From: an uncultured Petrimonas sp.
Lineage (GTDB): Bacteria; Bacteroidota; Bacteroidia; Bacteroidales; Dysgonomonadaceae
DNA length: 21,834 nucleotides
NCBI GenBank assembly: GCA_934621705.1
Contig: CAKTUP010000012.1
Coordinates: 1-21,834, forward strand
Reading direction: 5' to 3'
The position numbers and the translations under genes are program-made. Shown one piece after another: positions 14,789 through 21,734 of this stretch. A model generated the notes under the pieces. The model made no database searches. It was not told the DNA's origin and saw only the letters and a program-made list of their open reading frames with translations. Position 1 is the stretch's first letter. Each line of letters begins with the position of its first letter.

Positions 14789-16879
14789 CTTCACACCGTT
14801 TCTTTCCAGCAACGCATCGATAGTGGGTTCGTGGCCGCGAAAGCGTTTGTAGAGCGTCATCGGCTCTTCAGTATTACCACGTTCCAGAATGTTTACACGG
14901 AAAGCATGAGCTGTTTTCTTATCGAAAATACCGTTTTCTTTAAAAGCGGCGAAAGCGTCGGCATCAAGCACTTCGGCCCATTTGTAGCTGTAGTATCCGG
15001 CGGCGTATCCACCCGAAAAGATGTGCCCGAAAGCGGTTGACATGCTGGTTTCGGGAGCAACGGGAAGCAATTTCACCGGGAGCATGGCCTTTTGCTCAAA
15101 CTCGCGAACATCGCCGCTAAACGGCTGATTGAGCGTGTGCCACGCCATATCCAGATATCCGAACGATAGCTGGCGAAGCGTGAGATAACCCGTGTTGTAA
15201 TTGGCCGCATCGATAATTTTCTGCACCAGTTCGGCAGGCATTTTCTCGCCGGTTTGGTAATGGAACGCGAATTTATCGAGATAATCTTTTTCAACCAACC
15301 AGTTTTCCATAATCTGCGATGGAAGTTCAACGAAATCACGATAAACACTGGTTCCCGACAGGGTTTCGTAGGTCGATTTCGCTAACATTCCGTGCAACGC
15401 ATGCCCGAATTCGTGCAGGAAAGTTTCCACTTCGTCAAACGTGAGTAGCGCAGGTTTGGTTTCTGTGGGACGGGTAAAGTTCATCACGATGGTAACGTGC
15501 GGACGGCTGTCCACACCGTTTTTCACGAATTGCGATTTAAACGACGACATCCACGCGCCCGAACGTTTTCCTTCTCTCGGGTGAAAATCGGTGAACAAAA
15601 CGGCCAGAAAATCGCCGTTGGCGTCCATTACATCGAATGCCTCCACTTCTGAGTGATAAACGGGAGTGTTGGTATTTTTCACGAAAGTAAGTCCAAAAAG
15701 GTCGGTTGCTAAACCGAAAACACCTTTTTTCACGTTTTCGAGTTCAAAATACGGGCGAGTCATTTCATCGTTCAAATCAAAACGCTCGTCTTTTAGCTTA
15801 TCGGAATAGAAACTCCAGTCCCACGGCTGAATTTCCATCGGTTTGCCTTCCATTTTTGCGGCATATTCAGCCACGTCTTTCACTTCTTGGCGGGCAGTTT
15901 CGCCGTATGCTTTGGCAAGATCATTCAACAGGTTATTAACGCCTTCTTCGTTCTTTGCCATCCGGTTTTTCAACGCATACTCGGCGTAATTTTTATAACC
16001 CAGCAAATTGGCTATTTGCAAACGAAGATTTACAATCTTTTGAATATTCTCCTTGTTATCGAACTCGCCGCCCATCACGCTTTTGGTGTTGTAAGCCATG
16101 TAGAGTTTCTCACGCAAATCGCGGCGGGTGGAATATTTCATAAAACCGATGTAGCTGGGAGCCGAAAGATCGAACATCCAGCCTTCTTTTCCTTTCGACT
16201 TGGCTTTGGCAACGGCCGCGTCCAGCACGCTTTCGGGCAATCCGGCCAAATCGGCTTTATCGGTAAGCAGCATTTCAAACAGGTTGGTTTCGCGCAGGTT
16301 GTTTTGTCCGAAATCGAGGGAAACTTTACTCAACTCCATCGATAATTTGCGGTACGTTTCTTTGTCTTCGGCCGACAGCGTGGCACCGCTGTTTTCAAAT
16401 CCTTCGTAAATTTTCTCCACCAAACGGATCTGTTCGGGAACCAAATCCGACGCAAGACGGTTGTTGTAAACCGCTTTCACGCGGGCGAACAGTTTTTCGT
16501 TGAGGTTGATGTTGTTGGAGTGTTCCGATAATTTCGGGCTTAATCGTTGCGAGATCATCATCATTTCGTCGTTGCTCTCGGCGCTCAGCAAGTTGAAGAA
16601 AGCGCTGCTTACGCGGTTCAGCATCTCGCCGGAATATTCCATCGCCGCGATGGTGTTTGCAAAATTGGGCGCAAACGGATTGGCTGCGATGGTCTCAATT
16701 TCGACTTTATGTTGCCGGATGGCTTCGTCAAACGCCGGTTCGTAATGTTCAATCTTTATTTTATTGAACGGTGGCGTGCCGTATTGCGTTTCGTACGGCT
16801 TAAAAAAAGGATTTTCGTCCGCCATTGCGGCGGTGGTTATTGTCGTCATAAGTAGTAAAAGTGAAACGATTTTTTTCAT
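14780..16879 (-). CDS. dcp: M3-family zinc oligopeptidase / peptidyl-dipeptidase
   Basis: Zinc peptidase that cleaves short peptides, in the Dcp case releasing C-terminal dipeptides. The 699 residues carry a signal peptide (about 1-20, ending AMA before Asp), which puts the enzyme in the periplasm. The mature N-terminus (NPFFKPYETQYGTPPFNKIKIEHYEPAF) is typical of Bacteroidota M3 proteins. The active site is HEFGH (His489, Glu490, His493) with the third zinc ligand Glu518, 29 residues after the first His, the spacing of Dcp. The C-terminal helical region (FGHIFSGGYAAGYYSYKWAEVLDADAF) completes the family signature. Length matches intact family members. It lies 48 bp downstream of sufE, with a heptamer array between, and probably has its own transcription unit ending at the hairpin 14735-14770. 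Distinguishing Dcp from oligopeptidase A specificity needs biochemistry. Confidence 0.94.
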   Translation of the reverse strand: MKKIVSLLLLMTTITTAAMADENPFFKPYETQYGTPPFNKIKIEHYEPAFDEAIRQHKVEIETIAANPFAPNFANTIAAMEYSGEMLNRVSSAFFNLLSAESNDEMMMISQRLSPKLSEHSNNINLNEKLFARVKAVYNNRLASDLVPEQIRLVEKIYEGFENSGATLSAEDKETYRKLSMELSKVSLDFGQNNLRETNLFEMLLTDKADLAGLPESVLDAAVAKAKSKGKEGWMFDLSAPSYIGFMKYSTRRDLREKLYMAYNTKSVMGGEFDNKENIQKIVNLRLQIANLLGYKNYAEYALKNRMAKNEEGVNNLLNDLAKAYGETARQEVKDVAEYAAKMEGKPMEIQPWDWSFYSDKLKDERFDLNDEMTRPYFELENVKKGVFGLATDLFGLTFVKNTNTPVYHSEVEAFDVMDANGDFLAVLFTDFHPREGKRSGAWMSSFKSQFVKNGVDSRPHVTIVMNFTRPTETKPALLTFDEVETFLHEFGHALHGMLAKSTYETLSGTSVYRDFVELPSQIMENWLVEKDYLDKFAFHYQTGEKMPAELVQKIIDAANYNTGYLTLRQLSFGYLDMAWHTLNQPFSGDVREFEQKAMLPVKLLPVAPETSMSTAFGHIFSGGYAAGYYSYKWAEVLDADAFAAFKENGIFDKKTAHAFRVNILERGNTEEPMTLYKRFRGHEPTIDALLERNGVKQL

Positions 16880-16896
16880 AAATGAATCTGTTTGAT

Positions 16897-16924
16897 GGGT
16901 GTTGGGTGATGGGTGATGGATGTT
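16897..16924. repeat. Degenerate GGGTGAT heptamer array between dcp and sufE
   Basis: GGGTGTT, GGGTGAT, GGGTGAT, GGATGTT in register, preceded by TTTGATG-like sequence. It fills most of the 48-bp gap between the dcp start and the sufE stop and has the same orientation as the array at 14658-14727. Confidence 0.85.
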
Positions 16925-16927
16925 GTA

Positions 16928-17350
16928 TTAGCCATTTTTTGCTTTATATGCCATGGCGTAGAAGCGGATTTGTTTGATGACGGACAGCAGGCCGTTAGAA
17001 CGCGTGGGCGACAGGTGTTCGGTAAGCCCTATTTCTTTCATAAATCGCAAGTCGGAATCTAATATTTCGTCGGGAGTGCGGTTGTTGAACACGCGCAACA
17101 CCAGCGCCAGCAGCCCTTTTACGATTACGGCGTCGCTTTCTGCCTGAAAATGCAGTTTGCCGTCGCGATAATCGGTTTGCAGCCAAACGCGGCTTTGGCA
17201 TCCCTGAATGATGTTTTCGGGGGTTTTGTACTTTTCGTCGAGCGGAGCCAGTTGGTTTCCCTGCTCGATGATGTAGGCGTATTTGTCCATCCAGTCGTCG
17301 TAGATACTGAATTCGTCTATTATTTCTTGTTGTATTTGGTTTATTGTCAT
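16928..17350 (-). CDS. sufE: SufE-type cysteine desulfuration protein
   Basis: SufE accepts sulfane sulfur from the cysteine desulfurase SufS and passes it to the SufBCD scaffold for iron-sulfur cluster assembly in the cytoplasm. The 140-residue product has the conserved core IIQGCQSRVWL with the acceptor Cys51, the same position as in E. coli SufE, followed by FQAESDAVIVKGLLALVLRV and the C-terminal GLTEHLSPTRSNGLLSVIKQI segment. All landmarks are intact and the length is normal. No sufS or sufBCD genes lie in this window, so it is an isolated copy, a common arrangement. It is bordered on both sides by heptamer arrays (16897-16924 and 17357-17405), the latter starting six bases before its ATG. 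Confidence 0.96.
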   Translation of the reverse strand: MTINQIQQEIIDEFSIYDDWMDKYAYIIEQGNQLAPLDEKYKTPENIIQGCQSRVWLQTDYRDGKLHFQAESDAVIVKGLLALVLRVFNNRTPDEILDSDLRFMKEIGLTEHLSPTRSNGLLSVIKQIRFYAMAYKAKNG

Positions 17351-17356
17351 AAAAAA

Positions 17357-17405
17357 GTTTAAAGTTTGACGTTTGGGGTTTGATGTTTGATGTTTGGGGT
17401 TTGGG
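17357..17405. repeat. Seven heptamers GTTTGNN, left of the S23 gene
   Basis: GTTTAAA, GTTTGAC, GTTTGGG, GTTTGAT, GTTTGAT, GTTTGGG, GTTTGGG: seven units with no slip, filling the gap between sufE and the S23/IVS gene and ending two bases before the latter's stop codon. Bases 17378-17396 are an exact complement of 17844-17862 on the other side of the gene. Confidence 0.95.
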
Positions 17406-17406
17406 G

Positions 17407-17805
17407 TTACGGTCTCTTGAATTTATTTCCCTTAATATCAGATTTTTTCAAGTATGCCATTAGAGCTTTAATCCCTGCCGATAGTTTTTCTATCAGATCA
17501 AATGATTCTTGTAAATCATTTTCCGCAACATATTCAAAATCAAAAGCACGATACAGTTGCGACTTGGTTTCATTACAGGAACCGCCGGCAAAAGTGAGAA
17601 AATTAATAAATTCTTTATTTCCCTCTCTTCCAAAGCCCTCTGCTATATTATCCATTACGGATCCTGATGAACCTGATATTTGATTTCGCAACGTAAAATC
17701 TTTAGAAAACAGTTCATTCTTCAATATTAACTGCCTTATCTGCTTACAAAGAACACGGGCATCTTTCCAAATTTCCAAATCCTCGAAACGTTTAATCGTT
17801 GCCAT
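17407..17805 (-). CDS. S23 / IVS-type four-helix-bundle protein
   Basis: The 132-residue product matches the four-helix-bundle family first known from intervening sequences in 23S rRNA genes (TIGR02436-type): [11 protein letters not shown] at the start, [22 protein letters not shown] in the middle, and [20 protein letters not shown] with a final helix about 90-120. Function of free-standing members is unknown; related bundles form pentamers that bind nucleic acid in diversity-generating retroelements, but no reverse transcriptase is nearby. The frame is open upstream to 17853, but those residues come partly from repeat units; [13 protein letters not shown] at 17805 is the natural start. The gene is bracketed by heptamer arrays in opposite orientation, 49 bp on the left and 42 bp on the right, and it sits between two ordinary genes, which suggests insertion as a unit. 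Confidence 0.88.
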   Translation of the reverse strand: MATIKRFEDLEIWKDARVLCKQIRQLILKNELFSKDFTLRNQISGSSGSVMDNIAEGFGREGNKEFINFLTFAGGSCNETKSQLYRAFDFEYVAENDLQESFDLIEKLSAGIKALMAYLKKSDIKGNKFKRP

Positions 17806-17834
17806 TTTTATATTTTTATAGAATTTTGAATCAC

Positions 17835-17876
17835 TCCCAACATCAAACATCAAACATCAAACGTCGAACGTCGAAT
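17835..17876. repeat. Six heptamers ATCAAAC/GTCGAAC, right of the S23 gene
   Basis: TCCCAAC, three perfect ATCAAAC, GTCGAAC, GTCGAAT. It is the reverse complement of the GTTTGAT-type array at 17357-17405 and overlaps the last 20 bases of the neighbouring glutaminyl-cyclase-like gene, including its TGA stop. Confidence 0.95.
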
Positions 17877-18885
17877 AAATAACTTCCATCACCGTTTGCC
17901 CGGCGGCATTGAGTGTTTCTTTGCTTATGTTTCGCATATCATCATTCTGTGTGTGCCAGTGTGGGGCAAAGCCGTGGTCGGAATCTTTTAAATTGATGAC
18001 GTTGGCGCACGGAATGTTGAGATTTTCGATGATAGGAACGTGGTCGTCCGTGATATATCCGCCGTTGCGTTGCACGAAAAACCGGCCGTATCCCAATTGC
18101 GAAGCAGTGCCCCATATTTTTGAAACCACGTTTGATGCGTGCTGCATGGAATATCCTTCGCGCAGGAAGGTGGCGTTTGCAGCTCCCACCATATCGAGCA
18201 AAATTCCGTAGGATGCTTTGTAATTGGCTATGTGCGGATTCTCCGACCAATAGCGCGAACCTACACACCACCAGTCGCCGGAAACAAAACTTTTATCGAA
18301 CGATGCCTGTCCCCAATCTTCCAGATCGAAAAAGATGATATCGATTCCCACGTCGGCAGGCTGTTGTTGCAACTGGCGGGCAATTTCCAGCAAAACCCCT
18401 ACTCCGCTGGCACCATCGTCGGCGCCGGAAATGGGTTTGTTTTGTTTTTCGACGTCGGCTTCTTCATCGGCAAAGGGGCGGCTGTCCCAATGGGCAAACA
18501 GCAGCACCCGTTTCTCTTTTTCGGGCTGATAACTTCCGATAATATTCCGGATTTCCAGGTTTTGCCCGTTATAATGCGTTACGTTGGCTTTTTGTTCGAA
18601 AACATCGGCGCCGAAACCGGCCAATTTTGCCGACAGGTAATCGCCGCAGGCTTTGTGCGCCGCCGTTCCCGGAACCCGCGGGCCGAAACTGACCTGTTTT
18701 TCAACAAAACTGTAGGCGCTGTCGGCGTTAAAATCGGGAGAAACTTTTGTATATGCGGACGTTACCGCTTCTTTTTCTTTGTTTGCACTTTTCTGAGATT
18801 GGCACGAACTGCAGGAAACGGAGAAAATCAAACCGGTTATCGAAAAAAACAAGAGAAAAAACGAATTTAGTTTATTCATAATCAA
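17857..18885 (-). CDS. Zinc glutaminyl-peptide cyclotransferase-like lipoprotein (M28 fold)
   Basis: The 342-residue product has a lipoprotein signal (SVSC, Cys25) and an M28/glutaminyl cyclase fold. Visible landmarks are SFGPRVPGTAAHKACGDYL near the start, AHWDSRP, GADDGASGVGVLLE (Asp156/157), FFDLEDWG (Glu189-Asp190), LLDMVGA and HWHTQND (His311). FGPRVPG together with LED rather than the M28 peptidase GEE fits the bacterial animal-type cyclases known from Porphyromonas and relatives, which convert N-terminal Gln to pyroglutamate; an aminopeptidase role is the alternative. In Bacteroidota many exported proteins begin with Gln after signal peptide removal, and two proteins in this window do so. 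ATG at 18885 or the in-frame ATG at 18879 could start it. The last residues and stop codon come from a heptamer array. Confidence 0.85.
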   Translation of the reverse strand: MIMNKLNSFFLLFFSITGLIFSVSCSSCQSQKSANKEKEAVTSAYTKVSPDFNADSAYSFVEKQVSFGPRVPGTAAHKACGDYLSAKLAGFGADVFEQKANVTHYNGQNLEIRNIIGSYQPEKEKRVLLFAHWDSRPFADEEADVEKQNKPISGADDGASGVGVLLEIARQLQQQPADVGIDIIFFDLEDWGQASFDKSFVSGDWWCVGSRYWSENPHIANYKASYGILLDMVGAANATFLREGYSMQHASNVVSKIWGTASQLGYGRFFVQRNGGYITDDHVPIIENLNIPCANVINLKDSDHGFAPHWHTQNDDMRNISKETLNAAGQTVMEVIYSTFDV

Positions 18886-18988
18886 TATTCAATAAGTATG
18901 AAATATGAATTAGTTTTCATTATTTTCATCTCTTAAACCACATAGAGACATAAATTTTTATTTATTAGGTTTGACAGTTTTGTATAAT

Positions 18989-19007
18989 TTTGAAGCTGCG
19001 CTTCAAA
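18989..19007. repeat. Perfect palindrome, 8-bp arms, 3-base loop
   Basis: TTTGAAGC, loop TGC, GCTTCAAA. Same format and same loop as the palindrome at 2049-2069. Confidence 0.75.
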
Positions 19008-19093
19008 GATTATCCTTCTGTTTTCTATTTACTATCTTATTCCTAAACATTTATTTCTTTTAAGTATGGAACACAAATTAAATATAATTATTT

Positions 19094-19172
19094 GCCACGA
19101 ATGGCACGAATAAACACGAATTTTAAAATCAGCAAAGCTGATTTATTCGTGCTAATCTGTGAAATTGGTGGC
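19094..19172. repeat. Composite ACGAAT hairpin element
   Basis: Begins GCCACGAATGGCACGAAT and ends with an imperfect complement (TTATTCGTGC ... GGTGGC), so the whole 79 bp can fold back on itself. At its centre AAATCAGC (19126-19133) pairs exactly with GCTGATTT (19137-19144) over a three-base loop. Repeats built from ACGAAT/ATTCGTG words are familiar from Bacteroidota and some other phyla (recalled, not searched). Confidence 0.7.
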
Positions 19173-19257
19173 TGTATATAACAATTTTGCAAATCAAAAT
19201 AACATAAAGTAATCTTTGATTGATACTTTGTTTCACAAAATTGTATCTACATGTCAT

Positions 19258-19295
19258 CCGCAAGGCGGTTTTGAACCGCCGTGCGGGTTGTTTTT
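19258..19295 (+). terminator. Strong stem-loop with T-run, plus-strand orientation
   Basis: CCGCA (19258-19262) pairs with TGCGG (19282-19286), one A-G mismatch, then GGCGGTT (19264-19270) with AACCGCC (19274-19280), loop TTG, followed by GTTGTTTTT. As read on the plus strand it is a good intrinsic terminator, yet no plus-strand gene lies upstream. It sits right at the stop codon of the minus-strand antiporter and may also end or protect that message. Confidence 0.6.
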
Positions 19296-20808
19296 AATTG
19301 TTTTTCTGATACGTGAAATTGGAAACTCCAATATTTTTATAGGTTTCTTTCAGCGCTTCTTCGTCGTCCGATATAACCAGCAGTTTGTCTCCTTCGTGAA
19401 GCGGAGTTTGTCCCGTGGGCACGAAAAATCGTTCGCCGCGCTTCACCATAACCGCCAGCGTTTTATCGGGCAACGGCATCTCCATCAGGTTTTTGCCGTG
19501 GTTCAACGTCTCTTCGGTAATGATAATTTCCGTCATTGCCGATTTTATCTCTTCGGAAAATTCAACGTCGAAATCTTCAAAACTCTTGTATTTACTGGGT
19601 TTTTCGGCCAAACCAAGCCATTTAGCGACAATGGGCAGCGAAGTTCCCTGATACAACAAGGAAACAATAGTTATCACAAAAACGATATTAAAAACGGTTC
19701 TCGCTCCCGGAACATCGGCAGCCAGCGGCAATATGGCGAAGATGATGGGAACGGCTCCGCGCAATCCCACCCACGAAATGTAGGTTTTGTCGCGAAACGA
19801 TATTTTTTTAAACGGAATAAGACAAAGAAAAACCGTGAGCGGCCGCGCGATAAAGATCATGAAAAGAGCAATGATGATGCCCGGGATCAAGACGGGTACC
19901 AATTCGCTGGGATTCACCAGCAACCCCAGCGTAAGGAACAGAAGTATCTGGCTCATCCAGGCAAACCCGTCCATAAAATTCATCGATGTGCGCTTGTGTG
20001 CAAACCGCGAGTTCCCGATAACCAATCCGGCAATGTAAACCGCCAGGTATCCGTTTCCTTTCAGGTAATAGGTAACGGCGAAAATAAATATGCCGGTGAT
20101 AAGAAGCAGGATCGGATACAGCGACGTATTGTCCATCCGGATACGGTTGATGACCACTACCGAGAATTTTCCGAGAAAATATCCCAGCAACGTTCCCACC
20201 ACCAACTGAACAACGATGTTTACGGCTACCATGGCGTAATTGGGGTCGTTGCCGGAATTGATAATGCTGATGAAAGTAACGGTAAGCATGTAAGCCATAG
20301 GGTCGTTACTTCCGCTTTCAAGCTCCAGCAGGGGGCGAAGGTTGTTTTTCAGCGAAAGGCCTTTGGAACGAAGAATACCGAATACGGATGCTGAATCGGT
20401 AGATGAAACGGTGGAGGCCAACAACATAGCCGTTAGGAATCCCATTCCCAACCCGGTGTAAAACTGACCGGAGAGCCACCAGATAAAAACGCCCGTAATA
20501 ATAGCGGTGATAAAAACGCCCAGCGTTGCCAAAATAACTCCGGGCTTGATAACGGGTTTTATTTCCGTAAACTTGGTGTCTAATCCGCCCGAAAAGAGAA
20601 TAATGGCCAAACAGACGGTTCCGATGGCTTGCGCAATCTGAATGTTTTCGAAATTCAGGCCAAATCCGTCGCCGCCAAAAACCATTCCCACCAACAGGAA
20701 CAGCAACAGAACGGGAACGCCGAGTTTATGTCCGGCCTTGCCCACTATCATACTCACGAAAAAAAGAAAAGAACCTACAAGTAATATGAGTTCAGTTGAT
20801 AATTCCAT
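19294..20808 (-). CDS. nhaP2: CPA1-type K+(Na+)/H+ antiporter with C-terminal TrkA-C domain
   Basis: Inner-membrane cation/proton antiporter of the NhaP2 (CvrA) type, exporting K+ or Na+ in exchange for protons. The 504 residues have about a dozen hydrophobic segments from 1 to about 390, including LLFLLVGMVFGGDGFG, the SSTDSASVFGILR stretch and the ion-site ESGSNDPMAY with its Asn-Asp pair, and GLRGAVPIIFAI near the end of the membrane part. A soluble tail (about 410-500) reads as a TrkA-C/RCK-C domain (LPDKTLAVMVKRG ... LHEGDKLLVISD), likely a nucleotide or ion sensor. The tail is shorter than in E. coli NhaP2 (578 residues), which has an extra C-terminal domain. It starts nine bases after the ldcA stop, so both are almost certainly one operon, ldcA first. 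Ion preference cannot be read from the sequence. Confidence 0.92.
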   Translation of the reverse strand: MELSTELILLVGSFLFFVSMIVGKAGHKLGVPVLLLFLLVGMVFGGDGFGLNFENIQIAQAIGTVCLAIILFSGGLDTKFTEIKPVIKPGVILATLGVFITAIITGVFIWWLSGQFYTGLGMGFLTAMLLASTVSSTDSASVFGILRSKGLSLKNNLRPLLELESGSNDPMAYMLTVTFISIINSGNDPNYAMVAVNIVVQLVVGTLLGYFLGKFSVVVINRIRMDNTSLYPILLLITGIFIFAVTYYLKGNGYLAVYIAGLVIGNSRFAHKRTSMNFMDGFAWMSQILLFLTLGLLVNPSELVPVLIPGIIIALFMIFIARPLTVFLCLIPFKKISFRDKTYISWVGLRGAVPIIFAILPLAADVPGARTVFNIVFVITIVSLLYQGTSLPIVAKWLGLAEKPSKYKSFEDFDVEFSEEIKSAMTEIIITEETLNHGKNLMEMPLPDKTLAVMVKRGERFFVPTGQTPLHEGDKLLVISDDEEALKETYKNIGVSNFTYQKNN

Positions 20809-20817
20809 TTCTATATT

Positions 20818-21726
20818 TTATGATTGTTTGAATATTATCTGATTTTCCTTAACGGCAAGTTTGGCCGTTTTTCCCATCACGAGCGGGAAGTTGTGTTTTA
20901 CGTGGCCTACCGGAAAGTCGAAACAAACCGGGAAACCGTATTCGGCTACCGACGATGCAATAGACTCGAAAAGAGCCGAATACATTTCGTTATCTTCCGT
21001 GTAATCGTTGAACTGACCAACGATCAACCCCGAGATCCTTTCGAAAACGCCTGCCAGTTTCAGTTGGTTGATGTACCTGTCCACTTTATACGGTTCTTCT
21101 CCGATATCTTCGATAAAGAGAATTCCGTTTTTGGGTATTTTGGCAAATTTGGAACCCAAAATCCCGCAAAAAACCGAAAGGTTACCGCCAAACAGCCTTC
21201 CCGAAGCTTTGCCTTTCCGGTTGAGATGAGCGTAGCTGGTGACAGGAATTTCGTAAACGATGCGCTCGCCGGCCAAAATGGCTTTCGTGAACCGAACCGC
21301 AATATCGTCGGCTCCTTCATCGGCAAAATGTTTGGCCATAGGCCCGTGAACGGACATTATCCCGTTGCTTTGCAGCGCGGCATGCAGAACGGTTATGTCG
21401 CTGTAACCGATAACCCATTTGGGGTGTTGTTTTATGGCGGTGAAATCGAGTTTATCCAGCAGATGCACGGTTCCGTATCCGCCGCGCGAACAGAAAATCA
21501 ACTTCACATCGGGGTCGTCCATCGCCTGTTGCAAATCCGATAAACGTTGTTCCACAAATCCGCTGAATCGTCCGGTACGACACAAAGCGTTTTCGGAAAT
21601 TTCCACTCCCAATCCCCACTCGCCGAGCAACTCCGCGGCTTTTTCCACCAGCCCGGAATCGATTTTTCCGGCAGGCGAGAGAATTACGGCTTTGTCACCG
21701 ATTTGTAATTTTGGGGGCTGAATCAT
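20818..21726 (-). CDS. ldcA: LD-carboxypeptidase (peptidase family S66), murein recycling
   Basis: Cytoplasmic serine peptidase that removes the terminal D-Ala from tetrapeptides recovered from peptidoglycan so that tripeptides can be reused. The 302 residues have no signal peptide and show the S66 triad: Ser109 in GYSDIT, Glu206 in FIEDIGEEPYKVDR and His275 in GHVKHNFPLVMG, with the CSRGGYG segment just before the nucleophile. Length equals typical LdcA. The start MIQPPKLQIGDKAVILSPAG is the usual family N-terminus. It is the first gene of a pair with the antiporter downstream (nine-base gap); a functional link between murein recycling and cation homeostasis is not obvious. The upstream side (21727-21834) holds a heptamer array and a hairpin but no clear promoter box. 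Confidence 0.95.
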   Translation of the reverse strand: MIQPPKLQIGDKAVILSPAGKIDSGLVEKAAELLGEWGLGVEISENALCRTGRFSGFVEQRLSDLQQAMDDPDVKLIFCSRGGYGTVHLLDKLDFTAIKQHPKWVIGYSDITVLHAALQSNGIMSVHGPMAKHFADEGADDIAVRFTKAILAGERIVYEIPVTSYAHLNRKGKASGRLFGGNLSVFCGILGSKFAKIPKNGILFIEDIGEEPYKVDRYINQLKLAGVFERISGLIVGQFNDYTEDNEMYSALFESIASSVAEYGFPVCFDFPVGHVKHNFPLVMGKTAKLAVKENQIIFKQS

Positions 21727-21734
21727 AAAAATTT

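Larger units (their letters stand above)
18886..19293. other. 408-bp gene-free region rich in palindromes
   Basis: A/T-rich spacer between the glutaminyl-cyclase-like gene and the antiporter (both minus strand). It contains a TTTGAAGC palindrome (18989-19007), a composite ACGAAT hairpin (19094-19172) and a terminator-like hairpin oriented to the plus strand (19258-19295). A TAATTTTG box on the plus strand at 18985-18992 could serve a non-coding transcript ending at that hairpin, but its -33 element is poor. No coding frame was convincing. Confidence 0.6.

Noticed and set aside
17806..17853. Longer start for the S23-type gene
   Set aside because: The extra residues derive from heptamer units and are unlike the family N-terminus, which begins at [13 protein letters not shown].
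18971..18988. E. coli-style promoter TTGACA ... TATAAT
   Set aside because: The two boxes are only six bases apart, and Bacteroidota do not use this consensus.
19216..20394. Plus-strand open frame of 392 codons opposite the antiporter
   Set aside because: It lies antisense to a clear membrane transporter, its composition is rich in His, Asn, Gln and Arg as expected of an antisense shadow, and its start overlaps a terminator hairpin.
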